Source: an uncultured Paracoccaceae bacterium (GTDB taxonomy: Bacteria > Pseudomonadota > Alphaproteobacteria > Rhodobacterales > Rhodobacteraceae). From it: a DNA stretch of 64,000 nucleotides. Position 1 is the stretch's first letter; each line of letters begins with the position of its first letter. Positions 19,768 to 30,750 of this stretch are shown piece after piece. The stretch spans positions 513,958-577,957 of the forward strand of contig CANNFU010000002.1 of NCBI GenBank assembly GCA_947503965.1, given 5' to 3'. Below the pieces are notes generated by a model. It saw only the letters and a program-made list of their open reading frames with translations. It had not been told where the DNA came from and made no database searches. Position numbers and translations under genes: made by a program.

Positions 19768-20669
19768 CAGTTTTCTGCCCCATCATTATTGATTGTTGTA
19801 TTGACCCGGCGCAGCGCGATCGCTGCCTCTTCGTTCATCCGCAGAGTTGGCCGTTCAGCCTTGCGCATATCCACAACTGCCACATCCCGGCTGAGCATAT
19901 CCTGCGCTTCGTTCAGGGCGATCACGCGGTCCAACGCGGCCACCGCCCCATCACCGGGCAGCAGAATGCGCTGTTCACGATCCAGCACGATATCCCAACG
20001 CCGTTCGCCCATGCGCACAAGACCGCGCACACGTTCGCGCAAAGGTCCGGCACCCGCATAAAGCGCCAGCGCTTCTTCGATCTTCTGTTCGGCGCCATCA
20101 CCCGCGATCAGTGGCAAATCCAACCGATCCGCACGGGACGCAATCGTGCCAGATTGCACGCCATCACCATCGATCAACCGCAATGTGGCGCCATCACGCC
20201 AAAGCGCGGCTGGCACCCGTGGGTTCAACCGCACAGCCAAAGTGCCGCCCTGCCCGACACGCACACTGGCGGATTTCACCGGATCAAGCGCCTCAATCGC
20301 GGCGCGCATGCCTTCAAGATCAAGATCAAAAGATGATACCGGATATTCCGACGGCACCAGATCGGCGACCTGCGCCATCGTCGCCTCATCGGCACCCGTG
20401 ATCGTCAGCGCCCGCACCATGAACTGAGGACGTTCCTGAAAATCCTGCTTTGTCTCGGCAATTGTCGCTGCCAATGCTGCGCGATTTTCAGGCTTGGAGT
20501 ACCACGAGCCCACAATCACGGCGATCAGCAGGATCGGCACACCAATCCGCACCGACGCCCGGAACCCTGGCGTCAGCATCAAACGCTGATACTTGTATCC
20601 CAGCTTCGACGGCGCGGGATCACGCGGGGCCGCATTGGCGGGTGCGGTGCGGCGGATCAGCGATCGCAT
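19767..20669 (-). CDS. ftsQ: Cell division protein FtsQ
   Basis: A 300-residue bitopic divisome protein. A basic cytoplasmic N-terminus is followed by one transmembrane helix (VRIGVPILLIAVIVGSWY), then a periplasmic POTRA domain (FMVRALTITGADEATMAQV) and the FtsQ beta domain. The ATG at 20,669 has GGAGG at 7 bases; it overlaps the end of ddl by 13 bp, so ddl and ftsQ are translationally coupled. A longer frame to 20,696 has no better start. Confidence 0.93.
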   Translation of the reverse strand: MRSLIRRTAPANAAPRDPAPSKLGYKYQRLMLTPGFRASVRIGVPILLIAVIVGSWYSKPENRAALAATIAETKQDFQERPQFMVRALTITGADEATMAQVADLVPSEYPVSSFDLDLEGMRAAIEALDPVKSASVRVGQGGTLAVRLNPRVPAALWRDGATLRLIDGDGVQSGTIASRADRLDLPLIAGDGAEQKIEEALALYAGAGPLRERVRGLVRMGERRWDIVLDREQRILLPGDGAVAALDRVIALNEAQDMLSRDVAVVDMRKAERPTLRMNEEAAIALRRVNTTINNDGAEN

Positions 20670-21571
20670 GATGCATCCTCCACCAACCAGCGGCAAAACT
20701 CGGGGAATGTGATACCCGCATGCGCGGCCTGTTCCGGCGTCAGCGATGTGGGGGTCATGCCGGGCTGGGTGTTTGTTTCCAGCAGGATCAAACCGTCCAG
20801 ACCGCGGGTTTCATCCCAGCGAAAATCGGTGCGTGACACACCGCGACACCCCAGTGCCTGATGGGCACGCAGGGCATAATCCATACAGGCATCAAAAATC
20901 TCTGCCGGAAGATCGGCGGGCACAACATGCCGCGATCCACCCGGCTTGTATTTGGCATCGTAATCATACCAGCCATCGGTGATGATATCGGTTACCGTCA
21001 GCGCCCGGTCGCCCAAGACGGTTGTGGTCAACTCGCGCCCCGGCGCAAAAACCTCAACCATCACCTGATCGGGCATATCATCTGCCAATTGCGGCGGGCC
21101 ATTAGCATCTTTATGCACGATGTAAATTCCGACGCTTGAGCCTTCGTTATATGGCTTCACCACATAAGGCGGTGGCATCACATGGGCGGCGCGCACTGCG
21201 TTGGCATCTGCAAGCATACTCTGGGCAAAAGGTAATCCTGCTTCGCGATAAACGGCTTTCGTCCGCTCTTTATCAAGTGCGGTGGCCGAAGCAAGGATGC
21301 CAGAATGCGTATAGGGAATCTGCAACCATTCAAGGATGCCCTGCACAGCACCGTCTTCACCCCAGCGGCCATGCAGCGCATTGAAGACAACGTCAGGGGA
21401 AATCTCGATCAGACGCGCTGCGACATCGCGGCCCGCGTCGACCTCGATCACGTCACATCCTGCTTCCCGTAAAGCCGCCGCACATCCAGCGCCCGTCGAC
21501 AATGAGACTTCACGCTCAGCCGATGGGCCGCCCATAAGGACAACAACTTTCGGGTTTGCCCTGCTCGACAT
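20657..21571 (-). CDS. ddl: D-alanine--D-alanine ligase
   Basis: A 304-residue ATP-grasp ligase that makes the D-Ala-D-Ala dipeptide for MurF. Family signatures are VLMGGPSAEREVSL at the N-terminus, HGRWGEDGAVQG, PYVVKPYNEGSSVG and the metal-binding LLETNTQPGMTPTSL. It lies between murB and ftsQ as in other alphaproteobacterial dcw clusters. Confidence 0.96.
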   Translation of the reverse strand: MSSRANPKVVVLMGGPSAEREVSLSTGAGCAAALREAGCDVIEVDAGRDVAARLIEISPDVVFNALHGRWGEDGAVQGILEWLQIPYTHSGILASATALDKERTKAVYREAGLPFAQSMLADANAVRAAHVMPPPYVVKPYNEGSSVGIYIVHKDANGPPQLADDMPDQVMVEVFAPGRELTTTVLGDRALTVTDIITDGWYDYDAKYKPGGSRHVVPADLPAEIFDACMDYALRAHQALGCRGVSRTDFRWDETRGLDGLILLETNTQPGMTPTSLTPEQAAHAGITFPEFCRWLVEDASCDR

Positions 21572-21651
21572 ACCCTACCGCCTCTTTCGCGGGTCTTTTG
21601 CGACCCGTCAGTTCTTACGATCCTTGCCTCGGATCATGGCCTTTTGGCCGA

Positions 21652-22590
21652 TTATTTCGCGGTATCTTCACCCAAACGGCGTCCGACCCGCATAATTTCC
21701 CATTGTAGCTCAATCCCTTGGGAAGCGTAAACCTTTTTCCGCACCTCTTCGCCCAAATCCTCCAGATCAGCGGCGGTGGCGCCCCCGGCATTTGTCAGAA
21801 AGTTGGAATGTTTCGTGTTCATGACAGCACCACCAACGGTCGCACCGCGCATGCCGGCATTATCGATGACCCTCCATGCCTTCAGATCATGCACATCATC
21901 CGCACGCCCGGTCGAGGAAAAACCTGCAGGATTCCGGAAGGTTGAACCAGCGGTCCGGTCCTTTGTCGGCTGGGTTTCGTCGCGTTTGGCAAGCTGATCC
22001 GTCATGCGCTGCGCCAAGACCGCCGGATCGCCGGACGGGGGCGCAAAGCGCGCACTGACAATCACAGCACCTTCCGGCAGCACGCTTTGGCGATAGGCCA
22101 ATTGCAGCGCATCGGCGGCCATTTCCGTGATCGTGCCATCCCGCAGGACAATCGTGGCCGACACCAGAACATCCGCAACATAATCACCATAGCATCCGGC
22201 ATTCATGCGGACCGCACCGCCAATAGTGCCGGGAATCGTGCGCAGAAACGTCAGATCCAACCCGGAGTCTGCGGCCTTGCGCGCCACATGTGCATCCAAA
22301 GCCGCAGCACCGGCAATCACCGTCTGATCGTCAATCTTGATGGTGTTGAAACCGCGTCCCAACCGGACCACGACACCGCCAATCCCACCATCGCGTACGA
22401 TCAGGTTACTGCCGACACCCATCGGAAATACCGGCACCGCCGGATCAAGGGCTGCCAGAAACGCGGACAGATCGTCGACATCAGCAGGCTGAAACAACAC
22501 ATCTGCCGGACCGCCAACGCGCATCCATGTCAGCTCTGCCAAGGATCGGTGCGCCGTCAACGTGCCGCGCACCTGGGGAAGATCACGCAT
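21652..22590 (-). CDS. murB: UDP-N-acetylmuramate dehydrogenase
   Basis: A 312-residue FAD enzyme that reduces UDP-GlcNAc-enolpyruvate to UDP-MurNAc. The FAD-binding core is shown by [28 protein letters not shown] and [17 protein letters not shown]. The catalytic region contains AGSTFRNP, typical of the shorter type II MurB. The ATG at 22,590 is preferred; the frame extends to a TTG at 22,620 inside the upstream gene. It overlaps the upstream small membrane-protein gene by 8 bp. Confidence 0.95.
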   Translation of the reverse strand: MRDLPQVRGTLTAHRSLAELTWMRVGGPADVLFQPADVDDLSAFLAALDPAVPVFPMGVGSNLIVRDGGIGGVVVRLGRGFNTIKIDDQTVIAGAAALDAHVARKAADSGLDLTFLRTIPGTIGGAVRMNAGCYGDYVADVLVSATIVLRDGTITEMAADALQLAYRQSVLPEGAVIVSARFAPPSGDPAVLAQRMTDQLAKRDETQPTKDRTAGSTFRNPAGFSSTGRADDVHDLKAWRVIDNAGMRGATVGGAVMNTKHSNFLTNAGGATAADLEDLGEEVRKKVYASQGIELQWEIMRVGRRLGEDTAK

Positions 22591-22873
22591 AGTTTTCGTC
22601 AGCCTCTTTCGTCCAACCAATAATCCCGCCGATCAGCGACCCAAGACCGCTTGGTACGCTTAACCCGAACAGGGCCGCGAGGTAGGTCAACCCATCCCAG
22701 CCGCTCGCCTGCTCAAGCCCAACCAGCAAACCGCCTGTTACAAGGATCCAAAGACAAGCCATCACGCCCAGCGCCATACCGTTACCGGCCTTGCCTAATA
22801 TATAAGTCACGTAGATGGAAAGTGAGAACGCAGTCAGTGGCACACCAAACAGTAGAAAGACTTCGCTATTCAT
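22583..22873 (-). CDS. Small membrane protein within the dcw cluster
   Basis: A 96-residue protein with about three hydrophobic segments ([41 protein letters not shown] and [23 protein letters not shown]). Its stop overlaps the murB start by 8 bp, so it is translationally coupled to murB. I do not recognise a named family. Confidence 0.65.
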   Translation of the reverse strand: MNSEVFLLFGVPLTAFSLSIYVTYILGKAGNGMALGVMACLWILVTGGLLVGLEQASGWDGLTYLAALFGLSVPSGLGSLIGGIIGWTKEADENYA

Positions 22874-22953
22874 GATTCGTCTCCATTATTGAACATTGTT
22901 CACTTATTAGACAAAAAATGAACGCCGTTCAAGTATTTCTTCTAAGATCGAAA

Positions 22954-23241
22954 TCAGACTGCGCGATCATCCTGCCGGCGCAATAGCCAGCCCAGCAACA
23001 TCCCCGCAGCACAGCCCAATAAAGCAGGTACACAGGCAAGCATCGCAATGCTCATCGCCAATACCGGATCAACCCCAAAGGGCCGCCCGCTTGCATAGAT
23101 GAAAACAACCAGTGTCGCCCCGATGACCGAAATGATCGTCAGGGCGAGCCCCGTCTGCCCGCCCCGCATCAGCCATGTCATCAGGACAAAGGGAACCATT
23201 GCGCAGATCAACATGCCGCCAAAAACAAGCAACTGAACCAT
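22954..23241 (-). CDS. Small membrane protein downstream of DUF2484
   Basis: A 95-residue protein of three predicted membrane helices (LLVFGGMLICAMVPFVLMTW, LALTIISVIGATLVVFIYAS and AMSIAMLACVPALLGCAAGMLLG) with a short basic tail. The start ATG overlaps the DUF2484 stop as TGATG. No named family is recognised. Together with DUF2484 and the gene before murB it makes a set of three small membrane proteins between murC and murB. Confidence 0.65.
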   Translation of the reverse strand: MVQLLVFGGMLICAMVPFVLMTWLMRGGQTGLALTIISVIGATLVVFIYASGRPFGVDPVLAMSIAMLACVPALLGCAAGMLLGWLLRRQDDRAV

Positions 23242-23492
23242 CACCTACCTCGCGACCTTGCTTTGATCCAACGCCAAAGATATCGCACGGGCCAACGCAA
23301 GACCAATGCCCCCACCACAAGGCCAATGACCCCCGCGATCACGCCGTCATGCCAGACCACGAAAATCAGAAGCGGAACGCCGATTGCGATCAGGATATAG
23401 GCCCGCCGCCAGTGATTATCGGTTGATGGGATCGCCGCCATGACAAAGGCCAGAACCACCCAAAGACTGATCAGTAAAAGCGACAAGCTCAC
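23241..23492 (-). CDS. DUF2484 family membrane protein
   Basis: An 83-residue protein matching DUF2484, a family of small membrane proteins typically found between murC and murB in Rhodobacteraceae. Two or three membrane helices are seen ([36 protein letters not shown] and [16 protein letters not shown]). I place the start at the GTG at 23,492, which overlaps the murC stop as GTGA; a longer frame would run well into murC. Confidence 0.75.
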   Translation of the reverse strand: MSLSLLLISLWVVLAFVMAAIPSTDNHWRRAYILIAIGVPLLIFVVWHDGVIAGVIGLVVGALVLRWPVRYLWRWIKARSRGR

Positions 23493-24886
23493 TTTGTCAG
23501 ACGGGCAGGCAATCCATTGGCCCAAGCGCTGATCGTACCCGCCCCCAAGCAGACAACCATATCACCCGGGCGGGCCTGTTCGCGTACGATCCGTTCCAGA
23601 TCCGCCTCGGACTCGACTGTTCGGGCATGGCGATGCCCGTGGCGGATCAACCCGGCGACCAGATCGGTATGGCTCGCCCCTTCAATCGGGTCTTCGCCTG
23701 CGGCAAAAACCTCGGCGATGCCGACGACATCGGCATCATTGAAACAGGCGCAGAATTCATCGAAATGGTGTGATAGCCGGGTAAAGCGATGTGGCTGATG
23801 CACCGCAATTACGCGGCCTTCGGACGCCTGACGGGCTGCTTTCAACACAGCGGCAATCTCAACCGGGTGGTGGCCGTAATCGTCGATGATGGTCACACCA
23901 TCCACTTCGCCGACCTTGGTGAACCGCCGGTTCACCCCTTTGAACCCGGCCAATGCAGCGCGAATCTCATCTCGCTTCATACCCAAATGCCGCGCCACGG
24001 CCACCGCTGACAGCGCGTTTGAGACGTTATGATCCCCCGGCATCGGCAATTCGCAGCCTTCGATTTTCATATCCTCGGCCTGCAAGGCGATGTCGAAATG
24101 CGCAACGCCCGCCTTGTAAGACAGGTTCACGGCGCGCACGTCTGCTTGTGCGTTGAACCCATAGGTCACCACACGACGGTCGGTGATCTTGCCCACCAGC
24201 GATTGCACATCAGGATCATCCGTGCAGCATACCGCCAGCCCGTAAAACGGAATGTTAGATACAAAATCGTAAAAGCCCTGATGCAGCGCCTCTTCGGTCC
24301 CCCAATGTTCCATATGTTCGGGATCAATATTGGTCACGATGGCAATCGTCGCAGGCAAGCGGTTGAAGGTGCCGTCGCTTTCATCGGCCTCGACCACCAT
24401 CCATTCGCCCTGCCCCATCCGGGCGTTGGATCCATAGGCGTGAATGATCCCGCCATTGATCACGGTCGGATCAATGCCGCCTTCATCCAGCAACGCGGCA
24501 ACCATCGTGGTTGTCGTCGTCTTGCCGTGGGTTCCGGCGACAGCCACATTCGACTTCAGCCGCATCAGCTCTGCCAGCATCTCCGCCCGGCGGACAACAG
24601 GCAAACCCTTGGCGCGCGCCTCATCCAATTCCGGATTGCCCGGCTTGATGGCCGAGGAGATCACGATAACCTCTGCACCTTCCAGGTTTTCCGCCCGCTG
24701 CCCTTCAAAGATGATCGCGCCCAAGGATTTCAGCCGGTCGGTGATCTTGGACGCCTTCAGATCGGACCCCTGCACCGTATAGCCGTGGTTCAGCAACACC
24801 TCGGCAATGCCAGACATGCCAATGCCGCCAATGCCGACAAAATGGATCGGCCCCACATCGAGGGGAAGTTTCGTTGCTGCATTCAT
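23489..24886 (-). CDS. murC: UDP-N-acetylmuramate--L-alanine ligase
   Basis: A 465-residue Mur ligase adding L-Ala to UDP-MurNAc. The N-terminal Rossmann motif [18 protein letters not shown] and the ATP-binding [14 protein letters not shown] are diagnostic for MurC. The central-domain DESDGTF and C-terminal [12 protein letters not shown] also fit. I chose the ATG at 24,886 giving the usual MNAATKLP start; ATGs at 24,904 and 24,907 overlap the murG stop and remain possible. Confidence 0.95.
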   Translation of the reverse strand: MNAATKLPLDVGPIHFVGIGGIGMSGIAEVLLNHGYTVQGSDLKASKITDRLKSLGAIIFEGQRAENLEGAEVIVISSAIKPGNPELDEARAKGLPVVRRAEMLAELMRLKSNVAVAGTHGKTTTTTMVAALLDEGGIDPTVINGGIIHAYGSNARMGQGEWMVVEADESDGTFNRLPATIAIVTNIDPEHMEHWGTEEALHQGFYDFVSNIPFYGLAVCCTDDPDVQSLVGKITDRRVVTYGFNAQADVRAVNLSYKAGVAHFDIALQAEDMKIEGCELPMPGDHNVSNALSAVAVARHLGMKRDEIRAALAGFKGVNRRFTKVGEVDGVTIIDDYGHHPVEIAAVLKAARQASEGRVIAVHQPHRFTRLSHHFDEFCACFNDADVVGIAEVFAAGEDPIEGASHTDLVAGLIRHGHRHARTVESEADLERIVREQARPGDMVVCLGAGTISAWANGLPARLTK

Positions 24887-24903
24887 AACAGGGTTCCCAT
24901 CCA

Positions 24904-26001
24904 TCATCCTTTGCCCGCCTCTGCCAGATTTTCCACCATGTGCACAAGACGCTCTGTCGCGTCAGGCACGCCGCAGGCCGTTGCCGCATGCGCCATTTTC
25001 ATCATCGCCTGTCCGTCTGACAGCAGTTCGGTGATCTTTGCCGTCAATGGCGCCACCTCAAATTCATCCTCGGGCATCAACACTGCGCCCCCAGCCTCAA
25101 CCAATTGGCGCGCATTTGCGGTCTGCTCATCCCGGATCGCACTTGCCAGCGGGACCCAGATCGCCGGGCGACCAACAACGCTGACATCCGCAACCGTCGA
25201 TGCACCCGAGCGTGCGATGACCAGTTGCGCATCGGCCAACCGCCCCGGGACATCATCGAAAAAGCCTTGCACGTCAGCGGTGATCAACTCGCTTTCGTAA
25301 AAATCCGATACCCGCTTCAGATCCTCGGGACGGGCCTGATGGCTGACACGGATATTCCGGCGCAACTCTTCTGGCAGGGCGGCAATCGCGGGCGGCACGA
25401 TATCGGACATGATGCGCGCGCCTTGGCTGCCTCCCATGACAAGGATCGACATCGGGTAATCGCCGGGTGGGATGTAGGGGGCTGCCTCACGCTCTAATAT
25501 GGCGGCACGGACCGGGTTGCCGGTATGTGTGCCTTCGATACCTGCGGGCAATTCCGTGGGCCACGTGCCACAGGCGATTTGATGCACGCGCCGCGCAAAG
25601 AGCTGGTTGACCCGGCCCAACACCCCGTTTTGTTCATGGATCATCCGCGGAATGCGCAAGGCCCAAGCGGCGGACATGGCCGGGATGGCGGGATACCCGC
25701 CAAAACCCACAACCACGGTCGGGCGATCACGCAACATGCGCCACTTCGCGGCACCGATCCCGCCCAGAATACGCGGCGGAACCAGCAATTTCTGCACCAT
25801 GCCACCACGGGCAAAGGTGGCGCTGCCGACAACGCTGACCTCAACCGCATCGGGAAATCCGGCCGTGTAACGCGCACCGCGCGCGTCCGTCGAAAGACGC
25901 ACGCGCCAGCCTTTTTCCAACATCGCCTCGGCCAGCGCCTGTGCCGGAAACATGTGTCCGCCTGTCCCGCCGGCGGCGATAATCAGCAGCGGTGCGCTCA
26001 T
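24904..26001 (-). CDS. murG: Lipid II synthase (undecaprenyl-PP-MurNAc-pentapeptide GlcNAc transferase)
   Basis: A 365-residue GT-B glycosyltransferase that converts lipid I to lipid II at the inner face of the membrane. The N-terminal glycine-rich loop [12 protein letters not shown] and the second, [11 protein letters not shown], are the family signatures, with the UDP-GlcNAc site near [12 protein letters not shown]. It starts with an ATGA overlap with ftsW and ends close to murC. Confidence 0.96.
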   Translation of the reverse strand: MSAPLLIIAAGGTGGHMFPAQALAEAMLEKGWRVRLSTDARGARYTAGFPDAVEVSVVGSATFARGGMVQKLLVPPRILGGIGAAKWRMLRDRPTVVVGFGGYPAIPAMSAAWALRIPRMIHEQNGVLGRVNQLFARRVHQIACGTWPTELPAGIEGTHTGNPVRAAILEREAAPYIPPGDYPMSILVMGGSQGARIMSDIVPPAIAALPEELRRNIRVSHQARPEDLKRVSDFYESELITADVQGFFDDVPGRLADAQLVIARSGASTVADVSVVGRPAIWVPLASAIRDEQTANARQLVEAGGAVLMPEDEFEVAPLTAKITELLSDGQAMMKMAHAATACGVPDATERLVHMVENLAEAGKG

Positions 26002-27167
26002 CTATTGGCCCTGCGCAACAAGATATCCTCCATCTCGCCCTGCGGACGGCTGCGTGTAAAGGCAAGCAGCATGCCCACCGCAATCCCACCCGCAATCAAC
26101 GAAGAGCCGCCATAGGATACAAACGGCAACGTCATCCCCTTGGCGGGCAGCAAACGCACGGCGACCCCCATATTGATCATCGCCTGCACGCCAAAGGCGC
26201 AGACGAGGCCGGTACCGGCAAGGCGAATGAACACGTCACGTTCTTTCATCAACCGCAGCAAGGATCGCACCACGATCACCGCATAAAGCGCGATGATCAC
26301 AAGCACACAGATCAGGCCATATTCCTCGGCGGCGACGGCGATAATGAAATCTGTATGAGCATCCGGCAGTGACCATTTCACCTGCCCCTCACCCACGCCC
26401 ACACCAAAGAACCCCCCCTCGCGGATCGCGTTGGTGGCATAGCCAAGCTGGGTTGTTGGGTCGATCTCGGGCGACAAAAATCCGTCAATCCGGCGGGCGA
26501 AATGTTCCGAATTGGCATAGGCAAAACTGCCTGCAACAATCACCAGACCTGCCAGTACGATCAGGATCAGCATCGGCGCACCAGCCACGAAATACATCAC
26601 ACCCCACGCAAACAGGATCAGCGCGGCCTGCCCGAAATCAGGCTGCAGGGCAAGCATCAGAACAATCACCATCATCAGCACAAATGAATAGGTCTTGCCG
26701 GGGGGGCCACCCAGTTGCTGGGACGCCGACAGAAGCCATGCCGTCATGACGATGAAACCGGGCTTCAGAAACTCGGACGGCTGCACAGAGGCGAAACCCA
26801 AGGAATACCAACGGGTTGCCCCCTTGCCGAAATCCGTTCCAAAGATCGGCAGAAACGCGAGCGCCGCAAAGGCACATAAGAAACCCAAGATTGCCAGACG
26901 GCGGACCATGGTCGGCGACATCATCGAGAAAACGAACATGATCACCATCGCCATCCCGCCAAAGATCGCTTGCCGGGTGACATAGTGAAACGGTTCCAGC
27001 CCGTTTTTCGCAGCTAGCGGCGGCGATGACGCAAGCCCCAGCAACAACCCGATCCCGAACAGGATCAGGATGCAGGACATCGTCCATTTATCAATTGTCC
27101 GCCACCACCGGGGAAGAACCGGGTCACCGGATTGTACCGGGACCGTCCCATAGACCATTTCCGTCAT
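25998..27167 (-). CDS. ftsW: Septal peptidoglycan polymerase FtsW (SEDS)
   Basis: A 389-residue SEDS-family glycosyltransferase with about ten membrane helices, polymerising lipid II at the septum together with FtsI. Conserved SEDS segments include [31 protein letters not shown] and the C-terminal [11 protein letters not shown]. The gene is followed by murG with a 4-bp overlap. Upstream lies a divergent flavoprotein gene, so ftsW-murG-murC may begin from a promoter in the 184-bp gap. Confidence 0.95.
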   Translation of the reverse strand: MTEMVYGTVPVQSGDPVLPRWWRTIDKWTMSCILILFGIGLLLGLASSPPLAAKNGLEPFHYVTRQAIFGGMAMVIMFVFSMMSPTMVRRLAILGFLCAFAALAFLPIFGTDFGKGATRWYSLGFASVQPSEFLKPGFIVMTAWLLSASQQLGGPPGKTYSFVLMMVIVLMLALQPDFGQAALILFAWGVMYFVAGAPMLILIVLAGLVIVAGSFAYANSEHFARRIDGFLSPEIDPTTQLGYATNAIREGGFFGVGVGEGQVKWSLPDAHTDFIIAVAAEEYGLICVLVIIALYAVIVVRSLLRLMKERDVFIRLAGTGLVCAFGVQAMINMGVAVRLLPAKGMTLPFVSYGGSSLIAGGIAVGMLLAFTRSRPQGEMEDILLRRANR

Positions 27168-27351
27168 GGATCACCGCCATACTGCCTCTGCCGCCCGTTT
27201 TCCGGGTCTGATGACACCTTAACCAGCAATTGCGCGCGATTCTACTGAAAATCCACCGGGTTGGAGTTTCTTTGCCCTTTCGAACATGCGTCGGTGGCAT
27301 CCAACTTCTAGAAATTTGATCTTGGCACCCGCCTGCGCCATATGCGGGCAC

Positions 27352-28548
27352 ATGATGTTCGAAACACTGATTATTGGTGCGGGTGCCGCGGGCATGATGT
27401 GCGCCGCACAGGCCGGACCCGGCGTTCTGGTGGTGGATCATGCAAAAGCACCGGGCGAGAAAATCCGCATTTCTGGCGGCGGGCGCTGCAATTTCACCAA
27501 TTTGCACGCCAGCCCCGCTAATTTTCTCAGCCAGAACAGGCACTTCTGCAAATCCGCTTTGAAACGCTATACCCAGTGGGATTTCATTGATCTGGTCGAC
27601 CGGCACCATATCCCGTGGCACGAAAAGACCTTGGGCCAGCTTTTCTGCGATACCAGCGCAAAAGACATCATTGCCATGCTGCGTGCCGAAATGGATAAGG
27701 CAGGCGCGCAGCTTTGGCTGCAGACCGAGGTCGGCGACATCAACCATGATGGCAGCAATTTCCGCGTCACGCTGACAAAAGACGGGGCTGCGCGCGTGAT
27801 CACGGTACGCCATCTGGTTGTGGCCTGCGGCGGCAAATCCATTCCGAATATGGGTGCGACCGGGTTTGGGTATCAGATCGCTGCGCAATTTGGCCTGCCT
27901 GTTATCACACCGCGCCCCGGCCTCGTGCCGCTGACGTTCTCTGACGACAAATTCAAACCTCTGGCCGGGGTCGCGGCCCCGGCACGGGTCACGGCCAATG
28001 ATACCAGCTTTGACGAAGCGATCCTGTTCACCCATCGCGGCCTGTCTGGCCCCGCAGTCTTGCAGGCATCATCCTATTGGAGCGAAGGCGACACGATCAG
28101 CGTCAACCTGACGCCACGGCATAACCTGTTGAAAAACCTGCAAGATCAGCGCGCAAATGAGGGGCGCAAAGCCCTGACCACGGTGCTAAGTCAGCATTTG
28201 CCCAGCCGCCTGGTCGAGCATCTGTCCGTGGACATCGCACTGGATGGCAGGATCGCGGATCAAAGTGATGCCAAGTTAATCAGCATATGTGACTCACTGC
28301 AGAACTGGACACTGACCCCGTCGGGGTCTGAGGGGTACCGGACGGCAGAAGTCACGCTTGGCGGCGTTGATACCGATGCGCTTTCATCGAAAACCATGGC
28401 CGCAAAATCCGTGCCTGGCCTTTATTTCATTGGCGAATGTGTGGATGTGACGGGGTGGTTGGGGGGTTATAATTTCCAATGGGCCTGGTCATCGGGCTGG
28501 GCTGCAGGACAGGCGATCCGGCAAGGGCGGACACATTCTAAGCAGTGA
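27352..28548 (+). CDS. BaiN/HI0933-type NAD(P)/FAD-dependent oxidoreductase
   Basis: A 398-residue flavoprotein of the HI0933/YhiN family. The FAD dinucleotide motif [13 protein letters not shown] is N-terminal, followed by the family signature [32 protein letters not shown] and the C-terminal [27 protein letters not shown] also match. Substrate is unknown. It is the only gene inside the dcw cluster on the opposite strand, placed between ftsW and murD, and its 3' end overlaps the murD end by 11 bp. Start is at one of two adjacent ATGs (27,352 or 27,355). Confidence 0.9.
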   Translation: MMFETLIIGAGAAGMMCAAQAGPGVLVVDHAKAPGEKIRISGGGRCNFTNLHASPANFLSQNRHFCKSALKRYTQWDFIDLVDRHHIPWHEKTLGQLFCDTSAKDIIAMLRAEMDKAGAQLWLQTEVGDINHDGSNFRVTLTKDGAARVITVRHLVVACGGKSIPNMGATGFGYQIAAQFGLPVITPRPGLVPLTFSDDKFKPLAGVAAPARVTANDTSFDEAILFTHRGLSGPAVLQASSYWSEGDTISVNLTPRHNLLKNLQDQRANEGRKALTTVLSQHLPSRLVEHLSVDIALDGRIADQSDAKLISICDSLQNWTLTPSGSEGYRTAEVTLGGVDTDALSSKTMAAKSVPGLYFIGECVDVTGWLGGYNFQWAWSSGWAAGQAIRQGRTHSKQ

Positions 28549-29935
28549 CTGCGGCCACCTGCGCCATGAAGTCCTCGCCACGTTTTTCAAAATTGTCATA
28601 TTGATCGAATGAGGCCGCCGCCGGGGCAAGCAAGACAACATCGCCCGCCTGCGCGTCAGCCGCCGCGCGGGCGACGGCCACATCCATCGTGCCACACACA
28701 GTCACATCGGTTCCTGTCAGCTGACGGGCGAAATCCTCGGCCTCGCGTCCGATGACATAGGCCCGCACCACATGGTCAAGATGGGCCAGCAGATCACCGA
28801 TACCGCCCTCTTTCTGCAAGCCCCCGCAGATCCACCGGACCTTTGGAAATGCATCTAACGCCTTGATCGCGCTTTCAATATTCGTGGCCTTGCTGTCATT
28901 GACAAAGCTCACACCATCCTTTTCGGCCACCAGCTGTGATCGGTGCGGCAGCCCGGCATAGCTGCGCATCGCGGCTTCGATCCCCTTGGGGCCAAGCCCC
29001 AATGTGCGGCAGGCCGCATAGGCTGCACAGGCGTTCTGATGGTTATGCGCACCGGGTAAGCCCTTGATATCGCGCAGGTCTATCGACCCCACCTGTCGGC
29101 CCTTGCGGTATTCAGACAGGAAGCCCTTGTGCGCAAACACGGTCCAGCCGTGCGTCAGTTTCTGCCCGGACGAGATACGGATCACCCGGTCGTCCTCTGG
29201 TCCTTCGGTCAATTGGTTGACCAGATAGCGCCCTTCGGCCTCGTCCACGCCGATCACGGCGCGGTCGGGCCCGCCTTCGGCAAAGAGGCGGCGCTTGGCC
29301 GCGAAATACCCGCCCAGCCCTGCGTGGCGATCAAGGTGATCGGCAGAAAGGTTAGTGAAAACAGCAATATCCGGCGTCAGGCTGCGCGCGAGGTCGGTTT
29401 GATAGGACGACAGTTCAAGCACGATGACCTCGCCATCATGTGCGGGTTCGATATCCAGAACCCCGCGCCCGATATTGCCTGCAAGCTGCGCCGGACGCCC
29501 GTTTTCGATCAGGATATGATGTATCAGCGCCGCGGTTGTGGATTTGCCATTCGATCCCGTCACTGCGATCACGCGCGGGGTAGTGTCGAAACTGTCCCAG
29601 TCGGACGTGGCGAAGGACCGAAAGAACAGGCCGATATCGTTGTCTACTGGCACGCCCGCATCCCAGGCAGCTGCAATGGCGGGGTGTGGTGCGGGGTAAA
29701 GATGGGGGATGCCGGGGCTGACGATCAGCGCCCTAATATCTTGAAATGATTGCGCTTTGGTCATGTCGCGCAGGGTATAGCCATCGGCCTCTGCCGCTTC
29801 GCGTCCGCCGGGGCCATCATCCCAGACCACCACCTCGGCACCGCCCGCCCGCAAAGCGGCGGCGGCGGCCCGACCGGTGCGGCCCATGCCAAGCACGGCC
29901 ACGGTCTGACCTGCATAACCCTGCACTGGAATCAT
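28538..29935 (-). CDS. murD: UDP-N-acetylmuramoyl-L-alanine--D-glutamate ligase
   Basis: A 465-residue Mur ligase adding D-Glu. The N-terminal [12 protein letters not shown] loop, ATP site [16 protein letters not shown] and central-domain LELSSYQTD motif all identify MurD. The ATG at 29,935 has AGAGG at 8 bases. It is separated from the upstream mraY block by about 800 bp, so unlike a compact dcw operon it likely has its own promoter. Confidence 0.95.
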   Translation of the reverse strand: MIPVQGYAGQTVAVLGMGRTGRAAAAALRAGGAEVVVWDDGPGGREAAEADGYTLRDMTKAQSFQDIRALIVSPGIPHLYPAPHPAIAAAWDAGVPVDNDIGLFFRSFATSDWDSFDTTPRVIAVTGSNGKSTTAALIHHILIENGRPAQLAGNIGRGVLDIEPAHDGEVIVLELSSYQTDLARSLTPDIAVFTNLSADHLDRHAGLGGYFAAKRRLFAEGGPDRAVIGVDEAEGRYLVNQLTEGPEDDRVIRISSGQKLTHGWTVFAHKGFLSEYRKGRQVGSIDLRDIKGLPGAHNHQNACAAYAACRTLGLGPKGIEAAMRSYAGLPHRSQLVAEKDGVSFVNDSKATNIESAIKALDAFPKVRWICGGLQKEGGIGDLLAHLDHVVRAYVIGREAEDFARQLTGTDVTVCGTMDVAVARAAADAQAGDVVLLAPAAASFDQYDNFEKRGEDFMAQVAAVTA

Positions 29936-30095
29936 GGAACTGCCTCTGTGTCTTTGGGCGCCAGAGTGCCGTTTGCGCAGCGCGCTTGCAAGAGAGGTAA
30001 ACAAAGCCTTACCCGGGATGCCACCAGCCGGACAGCGGGGCCACGAAACAAAAAATAAACAAGGGGCCGGGCGCGATTTCTGCCGTATGTGATCC

Positions 30096-30125
30096 GTACA
30101 TACCCTGTACATATGCTGTACGTAC
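30096..30125. repeat. Clustered GTAC repeats upstream of murD
   Basis: Within 30 bases the palindromic core GTAC occurs four times, twice as CTGTAC with 12-base spacing (30,105 and 30,117). The cluster lies about 160-190 bp before the murD start. It could be an operator for a dimeric regulator; no regulator is identified. Confidence 0.35.
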
Positions 30126-30405
30126 ACTCCGTGCAGATGAGGCCGGTAAACGCAGCGTGCGGTGGGGTTTGTTAACGGGGGTTAAGGTTTGGGGTGACTA
30201 CACTCGCACTAAGCGATTGACTGACATCAATGTGTACTCAAGACAGCATGCCAGAGCTAACCTGAATTAGCGGCCTCAAAAGGGAGCAGGGCACTACCTT
30301 AGACGACATGCTGGATTTCGAGGATCGACGAGTGGCGACCTTCGATAAATACGACAACGCTTAGAGCGTCGTCCAATTGTCTGCGATGTTTGTTTAATAG
30401 CGCGA

Positions 30406-30467
30406 GGGCAGCCCCCGACCGCGGGTGGGGTGAAGCCCCCGCCCATGGGGGCGGTCGGGGGCTGCCC
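30406..30467. repeat. Perfect 17-bp inverted repeat with nested hairpin
   Basis: The arms 30,406-30,422 and 30,451-30,467 pair perfectly over 17 bp (GGGCAGCCCCCGACCGC arm). Within the loop a second hairpin pairs 30,423-30,430 with 30,437-30,444. Outside it, AGCGTCGTCC at about 30,365 is inverted at about 30,519. No T tract follows on either strand, so it is not a normal terminator. A small mobile-element remnant is possible. Confidence 0.6.
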
Positions 30468-30750
30468 GATTTGGCAATCGGGCGGGACATCAGCCAAGGT
30501 GTGGTTCAGATTATCAGGACGACGCTTTACGACAGCGTGCTGCGGCAAATGTGACTGCTTGTTCATACTCCCCGACGAGCCGAGAGAGTTGCGTCCCGCA
30601 AGCCCTCGCCGGATAACACGTCATAAATGGGGTCATGGCCCCATATCACGATTGGCGCCGGTGACGCATACTTTGCTGATCGGTCGGCTCGGCGCGGTTG
30701 GCCCGCTGCCAAGTCAAATGACATTTGTTCGAAACCTCGGCGCGGAGATG

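Larger units (their letters stand above)
29936..30750. other. Intergenic region splitting the dcw cluster
   Basis: About 815 bp with no convincing gene. It contains clustered TGTAC repeats (30,096-30,125), the likely murD promoter region, and a large perfect inverted repeat (30,406-30,467). Short open frames exist on both strands around the inverted repeat but none looks like a protein I recognise. It may be a relic of an insertion. Confidence 0.6.

Noticed and set aside
30294..30566. Two minus-strand frames across the inverted repeat before murD
   Set aside because: Their middle is simply the translated inverted repeat; no family match.
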